From assembly GCA_018363915.1 (NCBI GenBank), contig JAGZMY010000004.1, positions 98,322 to 162,321 on the forward strand: a DNA stretch of 64,000 nt, written 5' to 3'. The position numbers and the translations under genes are program-made. Below, piece by piece: positions 42,981-51,196 of this stretch; positions within the stretch are counted from its first letter, which is position 1, and the number at the start of each line of letters is the position of its first letter. This DNA is from Anaerococcus vaginalis (GTDB taxonomy: Bacteria > Bacillota > Clostridia > Tissierellales > Peptoniphilaceae). The notes under the pieces are model-generated. The model ran no database searches. It had not been told where the DNA came from and saw only the letters and a program-made list of their open reading frames with translations.

Positions 42981-43421
42981 TTAATCATTATTTTTTATTT
43001 CTTTAGACCTTAATCTGTTTAAAAGTATTACATTCAAAAGATGAACTATATAAATAATTATTAGTCCACTATAAAACAACTCTTGCCAATAACTTGATAT
43101 TCTTTCATCTACTGCTATGTATTTTGGTAATAATGGTGTATAGTTGCTTACCACAAGTAGGGCGTGGTAGCTTAGGATTGCAAAAACTATAATGCTTATT
43201 ATTGCTACAAAAATCGAATAGCCTCTTGTTTCTTTTTCCATTAATATATAAAGAGGATAAATAAGCATTATAACCCAAGAAATAATGAAGGAGATACTCC
43301 AAACATTATTTACTACTTGTGGGTTAATTTTTGTAAGAATTAGGATTAAATTTGATACTAAAACCACTAATACTGATAAAAGCAGAGTACTTGAAAGAAA
43401 TCTTTCAAATCTCTTTTTCAT
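42981..43421 (-). CDS. Four-helix membrane protein of unknown function
   Basis: 146 residues, four predicted membrane segments (about 10-30, 42-62, 70-92 and 113-137), basic N-terminus KKRFERF and charged C-terminus. Not recognised as a named family. The loop between helices three and four carries NYTPLLPKYIAVDERISSYW. It lies between typA and rex with 10- and 11-bp gaps, so it is co-transcribed with both. Confidence 0.7.
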   Translation of the reverse strand: MKKRFERFLSSTLLLSVLVVLVSNLILILTKINPQVVNNVWSISFIISWVIMLIYPLYILMEKETRGYSIFVAIISIIVFAILSYHALLVVSNYTPLLPKYIAVDERISSYWQELFYSGLIIIYIVHLLNVILLNRLRSKEIKNND

Positions 43422-43431
43422 CTTTAGCTCC

Positions 43432-45258
43432 TTACTTACTATATTTTTTTGATTTATATCTTAAATTATTATCTAAGATTTTTTTTCTAATTCTTAAATT
43501 GTGTGGAGTGATTTCTATTAATTCATCTTCTTCCACAAATTCCATCATCTCTTCAACGCTCATGATTTTTGCAGGAGATAAAACAAGGGCTTCATCAGCT
43601 GCTGATGCTCTGACGTTGGTTTGTTTTTTCTTTTTGCAGACATTTACGTCGATGTCAATTCCTTTTGCATTTGAGCCTATGACTTCTCCTTCATAAACTT
43701 CATCTTGAGGCTTTACAAAAAGTTGTCCTCTTGATTGAGCTGCGTGAAGTCCATAAGTTGTAGCAACTCCAGTTTCAAAAGAAATAAGTGAACCTGCTTG
43801 TCTTTTTGCAATATCTCCCTTATATCTTTCGTAAGAATCAAATTCTGTATTTAAAATTCCAGTTCCTTTTGTATCTGTTAAAAATTCTTGCCTATAACCT
43901 ATAAGTCCTCTTGCAGGAATTTTAAATACCATTCTTGTGTATCCTGATGAATTTGGAGCCATATCCATTAGCTCTCCTTTACGAAGACCTAATTTTTCTA
44001 TTATTGAACCTGTGTATTCTTGGTCAACATCAATTGTTGCAAGCTCCATTGGTTCAAGTGTTTTTCCATTTTCATCTTTTTTAAACATAACTTCAGGTTT
44101 TGAAACTTGGAATTCATATCCTTCTCTTCTTAAATTTTCTATCAAAACTGAAAGATGAAGTTCCCCTCTTCCAGAAACCTTAAATGCTTCTGTTGAATCT
44201 GTTGTTTCAACTCTAAGTGATACATCCGTTTCTTTTTCTTTAAATAATCTATCTCTTAAATGTCTACTTGTTACATAATCTCCATCACGTCCTGCAAATG
44301 GTGAATTATTTACAGAAAATGTCATTGAAAGTGTTGGCTCAGAAATTTTTGTAAATTCTATTGGCTCCATATCACTTTCTGTACAAATTGTATCTCCTAT
44401 ATTTATATCTTCCATTCCTGATAAGGCAACAATTGAACCAAAATCTGCTTTTTCAACTTCACTTCTTTGTAGTCCTTCAAATTCATAAATTGTAACAATT
44501 TTTGATTTTACTTTTCTATCCTTATCATTGTAATTTACAATTATGCAAGAATCATTTTTATTTATTTGTCCACTTTCAACTTTTCCAATTGCAATTCTTC
44601 CAAGATAATTGTCATAGTCTGTTGTTGAAACCAAAACTTTAAATGGAGCATTTTCTTTAGCTTCAAAAGCTGGTGTGTAATCAATTATTGTATCCAAAAG
44701 ATCTGTCATATCATTTTTTACTTCACCAAAATCTAAACTTGCCCATCCTTCTTTTGCTGATGCAAAAACAAACGGAGAATCAAGATATGATTCATCAGCT
44801 TCAAGGGAAATAAATAAATCCAAAACTTCATCCATTACTTCTTCAACTCTTTGGTCAGGTCTATCAACCTTATTTATACAAATAATTGCTGGAAGATTTA
44901 ATTCGATTGCCTTTCTCAAAACAAATTTTGTTTGAGGCATTGGACCTTCACGACTATCTACAACCAAAACTACAGCTTCAGCCATATTTAAAACTCTCTC
45001 AACCTCTCCACCAAAATCGGCGTGTCCTGGAGTGTCAATTATATTTATTTTTATTCCCTTATAATTGATCGCAGTATTTTTTGAAAGAATTGTAATTCCT
45101 CTTTCTCTTTCAATAGAATTTGAATCCATAACTCTTTCATCAACTTGTTGATTTTCTCTAAAAATTCCGCTGGTTTTTAAAAGACCATCAACAAGAGTTG
45201 TCTTACCATGATCAACATGAGCGATTATCGCCACATTTCTTATATCTTCACGTTTCAT
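43432..45258 (-). CDS. typA: Ribosome-associated translational GTPase TypA/BipA
   Basis: 608 residues, full length. G1 AIIAHVDHGKTTLVDGLL near residue 10, switch I RERGITILSKNTAI, G3 IIDTPGHADFGGEVERVL near 74, G4 ICINKVDRPD near 130, then the beta-barrel and EF-G-like domains and the BipA-specific C-terminal domain (GLHAAQSRGQLFVKPQDEVY). Acts on ribosomes under stress or cold. First of a four-gene operon; its promoter carries a perfect 12-bp palindrome. Confidence 0.97.
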   Translation of the reverse strand: MKREDIRNVAIIAHVDHGKTTLVDGLLKTSGIFRENQQVDERVMDSNSIERERGITILSKNTAINYKGIKINIIDTPGHADFGGEVERVLNMAEAVVLVVDSREGPMPQTKFVLRKAIELNLPAIICINKVDRPDQRVEEVMDEVLDLFISLEADESYLDSPFVFASAKEGWASLDFGEVKNDMTDLLDTIIDYTPAFEAKENAPFKVLVSTTDYDNYLGRIAIGKVESGQINKNDSCIIVNYNDKDRKVKSKIVTIYEFEGLQRSEVEKADFGSIVALSGMEDINIGDTICTESDMEPIEFTKISEPTLSMTFSVNNSPFAGRDGDYVTSRHLRDRLFKEKETDVSLRVETTDSTEAFKVSGRGELHLSVLIENLRREGYEFQVSKPEVMFKKDENGKTLEPMELATIDVDQEYTGSIIEKLGLRKGELMDMAPNSSGYTRMVFKIPARGLIGYRQEFLTDTKGTGILNTEFDSYERYKGDIAKRQAGSLISFETGVATTYGLHAAQSRGQLFVKPQDEVYEGEVIGSNAKGIDIDVNVCKKKKQTNVRASAADEALVLSPAKIMSVEEMMEFVEEDELIEITPHNLRIRKKILDNNLRYKSKKYSK

Positions 45259-45305
45259 TAAATCACTTCTTTCTTAACTAATATAAACTATTTATTCATC
45301 AATTT

Positions 45306-45333
45306 ATTATATCACATGTGATAAGATTATCAA
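45306..45333 (-). promoter_or_regulatory. typA promoter with palindromic spacer
   Basis: TTGATA (45333-45328), 16 bp, TATAAT (45311-45306). The spacer contains the perfect palindrome ATCACATGTGAT (45311-45322), one base of which overlaps the -10. Confidence 0.65.
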
Positions 45334-45341
45334 TAAATAAC

Positions 45342-45378
45342 AAAAAAAATACTTGATAAAAAAAACTTACCAAGTATT
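45342..45378 (-). terminator. Terminator of the RsbW-like gene
   Basis: 8-bp stem AATACTTG / CAAGTATT with a 15-nt loop, T-run on the minus strand; overlaps the gene's stop. Confidence 0.65.
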
Positions 45379-45775
45379 ATATATATAATTTTCTCTTGGA
45401 ATCTCTTTTTACAAAAGCGATTATAATATTATCTTTAATAATAAGCTCATCAGCTAAACTATAAACAAGTTTAATTCCCCTGCCGTGATCGTGGAGTCCA
45501 TCATTTTCAAAAAGATAATCTATTCCTTCCCCCTCATCTTTTACTTTTATCAAACAGCAAGTATCATCCATGATAAAAGTTGTATCAATAATTTTATCAT
45601 ACTCACACCTATTTCCATGCTCGTAGGAATTTATTATAAGCTCGTCCAAAATCAATCTTATTTTAAAAATTAAATTTTCATCTATATTTTTATTTTTTAA
45701 ATTTAAAACAAGCCCATCCCTAAATTTTTTTATCATTTTTAGGTCAGTAGGCATTGTGTTTCTAATAAGTTCCAT
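45377..45775 (-). CDS. RsbW-like ATP-binding serine kinase / anti-sigma factor homologue
   Basis: About 132 residues of the HATPase_c_2 family. N-box: FKIRLILDELIINSYEHGN near residue 42; G1: IKVKDEGEGIDYLF near 78; G2-like: GLHDHGRGIKLVYSLADEL near 95. The RsbW/SpoIIAB type binds sigma factors or phosphorylates an anti-anti-sigma partner, but no sigma factor or partner gene is near, so this is an orphan. ATG 45775 was chosen since GAGGGGT precedes it; a second ATG four codons upstream lacks such a site. Confidence 0.82.
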   Translation of the reverse strand: MELIRNTMPTDLKMIKKFRDGLVLNLKNKNIDENLIFKIRLILDELIINSYEHGNRCEYDKIIDTTFIMDDTCCLIKVKDEGEGIDYLFENDGLHDHGRGIKLVYSLADELIIKDNIIIAFVKRDSKRKLYI

Positions 45776-45854
45776 CTTACCCCTCATCTCTTACTAATAA
45801 TTTTATACCCAAATAAAAATTTTTTGTTAATTTTTGTCTAAAAAGTTAAAATTA

Positions 45855-45881
45855 TTGCTTTTTTTGTTTTTGTAGTATAAT
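45855..45881 (+). promoter_or_regulatory. Promoter of the rubredoxin gene
   Basis: TATAAT (45876-45881) with TTGCTT (45855-45860) at a short 15-bp spacing. AAAGGAG lies at about 45898-45904. Confidence 0.5.
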
Positions 45882-45910
45882 GTATGTATAACAAATGAAA
45901 GGAGAATATT

Positions 45911-46069
45911 ATGAAATACGTATGTACAGCTTGTGGATATATCTATGATCCTGCTAATGGAGATCCAGATAACGGAATCGATGCAGGAACAGAATTCAAA
46001 GACCTTCCAGAAGATTGGGTATGCCCAGTATGCGGAGTTGGCAAGGATATGTTCGAAGAACAAGAATAA
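45911..46069 (+). CDS. Rubredoxin
   Basis: A 52-residue one-iron electron carrier. The two Cys knuckles CTACGYIYDP (Cys 5, 8) and CPVCGVGKDMF (Cys 38, 41) with the DWV before the second are textbook. It has its own promoter, AAAGGAG and a terminator, so it is expressed alone. In strict anaerobes it serves in oxygen and peroxide detoxification with reductases not found in this window. Confidence 0.97.
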   Translation: MKYVCTACGYIYDPANGDPDNGIDAGTEFKDLPEDWVCPVCGVGKDMFEEQE

Positions 46070-46077
46070 GATTTTTT

Positions 46078-46105
46078 AAAAGGGAGGCAATCGCCTCTCT
46101 TTTTT
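46078..46105 (+). terminator. Terminator of the rubredoxin gene
   Basis: Stem AAAAGGGAGGC / GCCTCTCTTTT with an AATC loop, then a T-run. Confidence 0.85.
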
Positions 46106-46130
46106 ATAAATTCGTATTCATGATTTTTTT

Positions 46131-46727
46131 ATGAAATATTTTTTAAAAAAACATAGCAAAGAAATTAAAATCTTTATAAGCCTTGGACTTTCTATTTTAT
46201 TTTTGACCTTTCTTTATAGATTGTACAAATTGGGAATACTTACAAATTCAGATAAATTATATGATTATATTGGAGCTTTTACTTATCTTGCCCCTCTAAT
46301 ATTTATAATTCTAAAAGTTTTGATTGGATTTGTTCCTTTTATTCCAACGACGATTTTTATAGTAATAGGCTTTGCCTTGTTCGGTCAAAAATTTGGTTTA
46401 TTTTTAAATTACATAACAGGTCTTATGACTGCTGTTTTAAATTACACTTTAACTAGAATTTATGGTAAAAGATTTTTGAATTTATTTTTGCCAAAAAAAA
46501 GCCTTAAAAAATACGAAAGTGCAACAAGACAAAGCACAAAAAGATTTAAAAAAGTTTTATTTCTAACAAGCGCTATGCCATTCGCTCCTGACAACGCCTT
46601 ATCAATGGTTGCAGGATTTAAAAAATTAAAATTTGAAGATTATTTAAAAATAATGTTTGTGGCTAAATTTATTGAAATTGTGATTATAGCATATTTAATG
46701 TATCATTTAAAATTATTTTTAGCATAA
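46131..46727 (+). CDS. VTT-domain (TVP38/DedA-like) membrane protein
   Basis: 198 residues, about five membrane segments, with the VTT pattern: VPFIPTTIFIVIGFALFGQK near residue 64 and LTSAMPFAPDNALSMVAGFK near 145. The family includes lipid scramblases and undecaprenyl-phosphate flippases. The start is uncertain: no ribosome site precedes the ATG at 46131, which follows a T-run of the rubredoxin terminator area. Basic N-terminus KKHSKEIK. Confidence 0.82.
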   Translation: MKYFLKKHSKEIKIFISLGLSILFLTFLYRLYKLGILTNSDKLYDYIGAFTYLAPLIFIILKVLIGFVPFIPTTIFIVIGFALFGQKFGLFLNYITGLMTAVLNYTLTRIYGKRFLNLFLPKKSLKKYESATRQSTKRFKKVLFLTSAMPFAPDNALSMVAGFKKLKFEDYLKIMFVAKFIEIVIIAYLMYHLKLFLA

Positions 46728-46762
46728 AAAAACTCCTAATCAAAAAAATTAGGAGTTTTTTT
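46725..46762 (+). terminator. Bidirectional terminator between the VTT and GT8 genes
   Basis: 15-bp perfect stem AAAAAAACTCCTAAT and complement with a 7-nt loop; overlaps both stops. Confidence 0.92.
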
Positions 46763-47591
46763 ATATATTCATTGCTTTTTTCCAAAAATATAAATAAAGC
46801 GATGTAAATACGCCTAGATTATTTTCTTCTAACCAAGGTTTTCTTTTTCCACAAAAATGCAAAAAGCATGTATTTGAAATTATGTAGGACAAATTATATT
46901 TTTTATCCTTCAATTTGTAAGTTAAATATCTTCTTGCATCATAATTATATTTTATTTCATCAATTTTTATTATTTTATTTCTAAAAACCACATTCAAAAG
47001 ATCTTGATCTGGCATTATAAGCCCCAAAGATTTGGTATTTTTTACATAATTTAAAACTTCTTTTTCATAGCTTTGACTATTTCTTGCAAGTTTTAGATTT
47101 ATCATCAAAATTCCTGAATTAAAATAATTTTCTATATCTTTATGTCCTGATGAAATAGATAGCCTTGCTACATTTGCAGATTGAACCGTTGGAATAGTAT
47201 GAGTTGCTGCTGCAAAATAATTATTCCCTAAATCCATATTGTAAAGTTTTTCGCAAGAATTTAAAACTAAAACGTCAGGATCTAAATATAAAATCCTATC
47301 CAAATTTTCTGGCAAATATTTATAAGCCAAAAGCCTATAATACATTTCTTCTGTATAATAAAAAGTTGTTTTTGCATTAGAAAAAAGATTGGTAACTTTT
47401 ATCGGATTTAATTTTGCCCTTTTTGAGCTTGCTTTTATTACAAATTTTTCAATTTCTTCTATTTTTTCATCTCTTATATCTTTGTGAATCAAATAAATTT
47501 CAAAATTTGTATCATTACTTTCAAATAATGAATATAGCATAGTTTTTAGAGGATTTAAATAATTTTCATCACATGAAACCAATATATTCAT
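46761..47591 (-). CDS. Family 8 glycosyltransferase
   Basis: 276 residues. GT-A fold with NILVSCDENYLNPLKTMLYS at the start, the metal-binding DPD in RILYLDPDVLVLN near residue 98, FNSGILMINL near 153, and the C-terminal HFCGKRKPW near 255 that is typical of GT8 galactosyl/glucosyl-transferases. Soluble; probably adds a hexose from a UDP-sugar to a surface glycan. It lies 12 bp after the YitT-type gene in the same operon. Confidence 0.92.
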   Translation of the reverse strand: MNILVSCDENYLNPLKTMLYSLFESNDTNFEIYLIHKDIRDEKIEEIEKFVIKASSKRAKLNPIKVTNLFSNAKTTFYYTEEMYYRLLAYKYLPENLDRILYLDPDVLVLNSCEKLYNMDLGNNYFAAATHTIPTVQSANVARLSISSGHKDIENYFNSGILMINLKLARNSQSYEKEVLNYVKNTKSLGLIMPDQDLLNVVFRNKIIKIDEIKYNYDARRYLTYKLKDKKYNLSYIISNTCFLHFCGKRKPWLEENNLGVFTSLYLYFWKKAMNI

Positions 47592-47603
47592 AGTTTTCCC
47601 TTT

Positions 47604-48578
47604 CTATTGAAGGTCTGTCGTATAAAAACCCTTGCCTATTATTGATGATGTATCTAAGACTGTTATAAAACAGCGTGGGTCAATTTCTTTTATATATTTT
47701 CTAAATAAAACGGCCTCGTAATCATTTGTTACACACAAAAACACTGATTGGTCTTTTTTATAATAAAGTCCTGTTCCATCCAAAACTGTAGCCGACCTAT
47801 TTAATTTATCTCTAATAAATACACTTATTTCTTCTTGCTTGGATGTAATAATCAAAAATAGTTTTGCTGTATTAAGTGATGATATAAATTGATTTACTAC
47901 AACGCCTTTCATCAAAAGACCTAGGCAAGATAAAAGTCCAATTTCTACTCCAAATATTTTGATTGATAAAATTGTTAGAATAGAATCTCCCATCAAAAGT
48001 GATTTTCCAATATTTAAATTTGTGTATTTATTTATAATCATAGCGATTATATCTGTACCACCACTTGATGCTGATAAATTAAATAAAATTGATGAGCCAA
48101 GAGCTGGTATTAAAACTGCACAAAATAATTCTAATAATTTATTATCAGTAAATGGCGTTGTGTGAGGTAAGACTTTGCTTAGAGCAAGGGCCGTTAAGGA
48201 ATTTAATATGGATACATAGCCAGTTTTCAAAACAAATTTTCTACCCAAAATAAAATACGCCAAAACCAACAAAGTAACATTTAAAATCAAAGTTATAAAG
48301 GCAGGAGATAAGGCAAGACTATTTGAAAGCAGTATGGATGCCCCCTCTACTCCTCCTATTACAAAATGATTTGGATATTTAAAAAAATGTGTTCCATTTG
48401 CCATAAGTATGGCAGCAAAGCTCATAAGTAAAAATTTCTTTTTTTCACTCAAGGGTTTGTGGGCAAATTTATCTTTTTTTCTATCTTTTCTGAGTATTTT
48501 TATTGCAGCATTTCTATCAAGAATATGTTTAATTTTTTCCTTGTCGGAATAATTATTAGGATCTATATTTTCATTCAT
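47604..48578 (-). CDS. YitT family membrane protein (DUF161 plus DUF2179)
   Basis: 324 residues: an N-terminal charged cytosolic extension of ~45 residues, five to six membrane segments (KFLLMSFAAILMANGTHFF to about residue 235) with SSGGTDIIAMIINKYTNLN near 168, and a C-terminal DUF2179 domain (KLNRSATVLDGTGLYYKKDQ, CFITVLDTSSIIGKGFY). Role is unknown in general. Paired with the GT8 gene. Confidence 0.88.
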   Translation of the reverse strand: MNENIDPNNYSDKEKIKHILDRNAAIKILRKDRKKDKFAHKPLSEKKKFLLMSFAAILMANGTHFFKYPNHFVIGGVEGASILLSNSLALSPAFITLILNVTLLVLAYFILGRKFVLKTGYVSILNSLTALALSKVLPHTTPFTDNKLLELFCAVLIPALGSSILFNLSASSGGTDIIAMIINKYTNLNIGKSLLMGDSILTILSIKIFGVEIGLLSCLGLLMKGVVVNQFISSLNTAKLFLIITSKQEEISVFIRDKLNRSATVLDGTGLYYKKDQSVFLCVTNDYEAVLFRKYIKEIDPRCFITVLDTSSIIGKGFYTTDLQ

Positions 48579-48609
48579 TTTTGTTTATTTTTTTATCCTC
48601 CAACTTTAT

Positions 48610-48637
48610 AAAAAAAAAGCCTAACGGCTTTTTTTTA
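48610..48637 (-). terminator. Terminator of the CofE-like gene
   Basis: 11-bp stem of A-run plus GCC pairing GGC plus T-run, TAAC loop; it overlaps the stop. Confidence 0.8.
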
Positions 48638-49816
48638 GTCATTCGAATAATTATCAAAATATCCTTGTATAAGAACAACAGGAGTTCCCTTATCGCCTGA
48701 GCCTGATGTCAAATCGCAAAGTGAGCCTAAAAGATCTGTGATTTGTCTAGGAGTTGTTCCTAAGGTTTCATTTGTTCCTTTTAAATCAGCTGCTTTTTGT
48801 GAAATTCTTTCTATCATTTTTGCAGTTCTTTCATCTATTGATAAGTCTTTTAATTCTGTATCGGCTATATATTTTATTTTCAATTCATTTGGTGTTCCAG
48901 AAAGTCCTTTTGTATAAGCTGGAGATACAACTGGATCTGCAAGCTCCCAAATTTTTCCTACTGGATCTTTAAATGCTCCGTCACCGTAAATCATAACTTC
49001 AACTTGTTTATTATATTTTTCAATAAATTTTTCTTGAAGTTCATCTACAAAACTTTGGCCATCTCTTGGGAATAATTTTACAACATCTTCTGTTGAAAGA
49101 TTTGAACCAAGTAAACCGTAATCTTCATTATATCCTGAGCCATCAACTGATTTTGTCATTATTTCATCTAGACCATAAATTTCTTCAGCTCCAGATTTTT
49201 CTAGAAGTTTTTTAGTTAAATCTCTTGTGTGGATTTGGCAAACTAAAACACTTTTTGTAAATTTAAGTACATCTTTTGGATTGTTGAAAAAATGTACTTC
49301 GCTGTTTTTTGCCATTTCTTTGTAAAGAGAAATATAATCAACTCCAGTAAATTGATGTTTATAATCTCCTGCAAGTTTTCTAAATTCTTCTTCTGACAAA
49401 ATATCTGAATAAGGATTTACATCACTTTCAAATAAATCCATTCTGTCCATAATGTAGTTTCCTACCTCATCTTGTGGATAAGATAAGCAAATGTGAAGTT
49501 TTTTTCCACTCAAAGCAAAAGCTTTTAGCATTATTGAAAATCTATTTCTGCTTAAAATTGGAAATAAAATTGCTATTTCGTCAGATTTAAATTTATCATT
49601 TATATCTTTAGCAATTTGTTCACAACTTGCGTAGTTTCCTTGAGCTCTTGCTACAAGGGATTCTGTAATGCAAACTACATCCTTATCATTTATTTCGATA
49701 TTTTTTGATTCAACAGCTTTGTTTACGCTATCAAATACAATATCTACTAAGTTATCTCCTGTCTCAATAATAGGTGTCCTAACACCCATTGATACTGTTC
49801 CTATTAATCTATCCAT
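48635..49816 (-). CDS. Coenzyme F420-0:L-glutamate ligase family protein (CofE-like)
   Basis: 393 residues, longer than archaeal CofE (~250). It has the family start GVRTPIIETGDNLVDIV, VVCITESLVARAQGNYAS near residue 47, a mid-part DGAFKDPVGKIWELADPV near 277 with the nucleotide/metal region, and the end GSGDKGTPVVLIQGYFDN. In methanogens and actinomycetes it adds glutamate to F420. Firmicute anaerobes of this type do not make F420, so the substrate here is probably different. TATAAT at 49843-49838 and AAGGAG precede it. Confidence 0.78.
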   Translation of the reverse strand: MDRLIGTVSMGVRTPIIETGDNLVDIVFDSVNKAVESKNIEINDKDVVCITESLVARAQGNYASCEQIAKDINDKFKSDEIAILFPILSRNRFSIMLKAFALSGKKLHICLSYPQDEVGNYIMDRMDLFESDVNPYSDILSEEEFRKLAGDYKHQFTGVDYISLYKEMAKNSEVHFFNNPKDVLKFTKSVLVCQIHTRDLTKKLLEKSGAEEIYGLDEIMTKSVDGSGYNEDYGLLGSNLSTEDVVKLFPRDGQSFVDELQEKFIEKYNKQVEVMIYGDGAFKDPVGKIWELADPVVSPAYTKGLSGTPNELKIKYIADTELKDLSIDERTAKMIERISQKAADLKGTNETLGTTPRQITDLLGSLCDLTSGSGDKGTPVVLIQGYFDNYSND

Positions 49817-49884
49817 ACATGCTCCTTCCTCACGTATTATACATTAATTTTTTTAAAAAATAAAGTTAAAATTTTATTTTTTTT

Positions 49885-50259
49885 TTACGATTTTACTTTT
49901 TGTTTGGTCTTGCATTTTGGGCATTTTACGATTATTTTTCCTTTGCCTTTAGGAATACGTAATTCTTGTCCGCATGATTTACATTTAATATACTTATATT
50001 TTTTATCTCCAAATATTTTCCTTTTTATTTTTCTATATTTTTTTTGGATAGGATTTAAAAATTTTAATTTAAAAATATAATTTTCGCTGTTTCTTTTTAT
50101 TTCGTTTGTTGATATAGTCCTAAATATGGCATAAAAGACTATCACAAGTGGCATTGCTTGTAAAAAATTAATTTTTAAAAAATAATTTATAAGCATTAAG
50201 CCAATTGCAAACCACACAAGTCCTATAGATAGTTCGTCAATTCCATGTCTTTTTTTCAA
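49885..50259 (-). CDS. Membrane protein with C-terminal zinc ribbon
   Basis: 124 residues: two hydrophobic segments (about 10-25 and 30-48), a Lys/Arg-rich stretch, and a zinc ribbon CKSCGQELRIPKGKGK...KCPKCKTKQ with two CxxC pairs near residues 92 and 113. Family unclear, though such anchored ribbons are common in Firmicutes. It starts 2 bp after the sirtuin gene. Confidence 0.75.
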   Translation of the reverse strand: MKKRHGIDELSIGLVWFAIGLMLINYFLKINFLQAMPLVIVFYAIFRTISTNEIKRNSENYIFKLKFLNPIQKKYRKIKRKIFGDKKYKYIKCKSCGQELRIPKGKGKIIVKCPKCKTKQKVKS

Positions 50260-50261
50260 AA

Positions 50262-50999
50262 TTAAACACCTTCTACTAATTCTTTCATTATTTTTGATAT
50301 ATCTCCTTTTAAAAGATAATCTGCTTTATTATCTTTTGGGGTAGGATCTTGATTAATTACTACAAGTTTGTTTCCCCTATAAAAATCTATTAATCCTGCC
50401 GCAGGATAAACAACTAAACTTGTTCCCCCGACAATTAACACATCTGCTTCGCTAATTAATTTTACCGCATAGCTAATGTTATCATTGTTCAAACTTTCTC
50501 CATATAAAACTATGTCAGGTCTAACAACTGAGCCACACTCATCACACTTAACTACATTTTTAAATTTTTTAACATAAGCTAGGTCAAAATTTTTGCCACA
50601 AGATGTACAATAATAATCTCTCAAATTCCCGTGAAGCTCAATTACATTTTTACTTTTTGCTTCTTGGTGGAGAGAATCTATATTTTGAGTAATAATTCCC
50701 TTTAGTTTTCCTTTTTTTTCAAGTTTTGTTAAAGCAAGATGACAATCATTTGGTTTTATTCCTTCAATCATCAAATTTTCTTTTGCGTATTCCATAAATT
50801 CATCAGGATGATTTACAAAAAATTCATGGCTTAGCATATATTCAGGCGAATATGATGAATTATTTTCTCTATTATAAAGCCCAGTTGCAGATCTAAAATC
50901 CGGAACTCCAGATGCTGTTGATACTCCTGCTCCTCCAAAAAATACAATATTATTTGATTCTTTTATGATTTTTTTAACTTCATTAATTTTATTATCCAT
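50262..50999 (-). CDS. NAD-dependent protein deacetylase/deacylase (sirtuin)
   Basis: 245 residues. NAD-binding GAGVSTASGVPDFRSATG near residue 23, TQNIDSLHQ near 106 with the catalytic His in ELHGNLRDYYC, zinc-binding CTSCGKNF and CDECGSVVRPDIVLYGE, and GTSLVVYPAAGLIDF near 192. All catalytic parts are present. Removes acyl groups from lysines in the cytosol. It follows the exporter cluster by about 25 bp, perhaps sharing its transcript. Confidence 0.95.
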   Translation of the reverse strand: MDNKINEVKKIIKESNNIVFFGGAGVSTASGVPDFRSATGLYNRENNSSYSPEYMLSHEFFVNHPDEFMEYAKENLMIEGIKPNDCHLALTKLEKKGKLKGIITQNIDSLHQEAKSKNVIELHGNLRDYYCTSCGKNFDLAYVKKFKNVVKCDECGSVVRPDIVLYGESLNNDNISYAVKLISEADVLIVGGTSLVVYPAAGLIDFYRGNKLVVINQDPTPKDNKADYLLKGDISKIMKELVEGV

Positions 51000-51024
51000 A
51001 ATATCTCCTTACTATGACTATACC

Positions 51025-51189
51025 CTACTTAGATTTTTTAAATTTATTATCAATGCTTGCTCCAAAAAATGCGCCTATTACTGCACAGACTACTGCAACC
51101 ATTTCTTTGTTTGGAAAATTGTAGGCATTATTTAAAATTATTGAAATAATTACTCCTCCTACAATTCCTATATACATATTTTTATTCAT
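51025..51189 (-). CDS. 54-residue glycine-rich membrane protein
   Basis: Two hydrophobic stretches (YIGIVGGVIISIILN and VAVVCAVIGAFFGASI) separated by a short loop NAYNFPNKE, basic tail NKFKKSK. GAGGA precedes the ATG by about four bases. It begins 7 bp after the second permease gene of the exporter, so it is likely its last member. Unnamed; it is short enough to be overlooked in routine annotation. It resembles small two-helix membrane proteins of unknown role. Confidence 0.7.
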   Translation of the reverse strand: MNKNMYIGIVGGVIISIILNNAYNFPNKEMVAVVCAVIGAFFGASIDNKFKKSK

Positions 51190-51196
51190 AAAGTCC

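Noticed and set aside
45827..46063. Minus-strand ORF of 78 codons
   Set aside because: It is the shadow of the rubredoxin gene on the plus strand, which has the Cys motifs, promoter and terminator.
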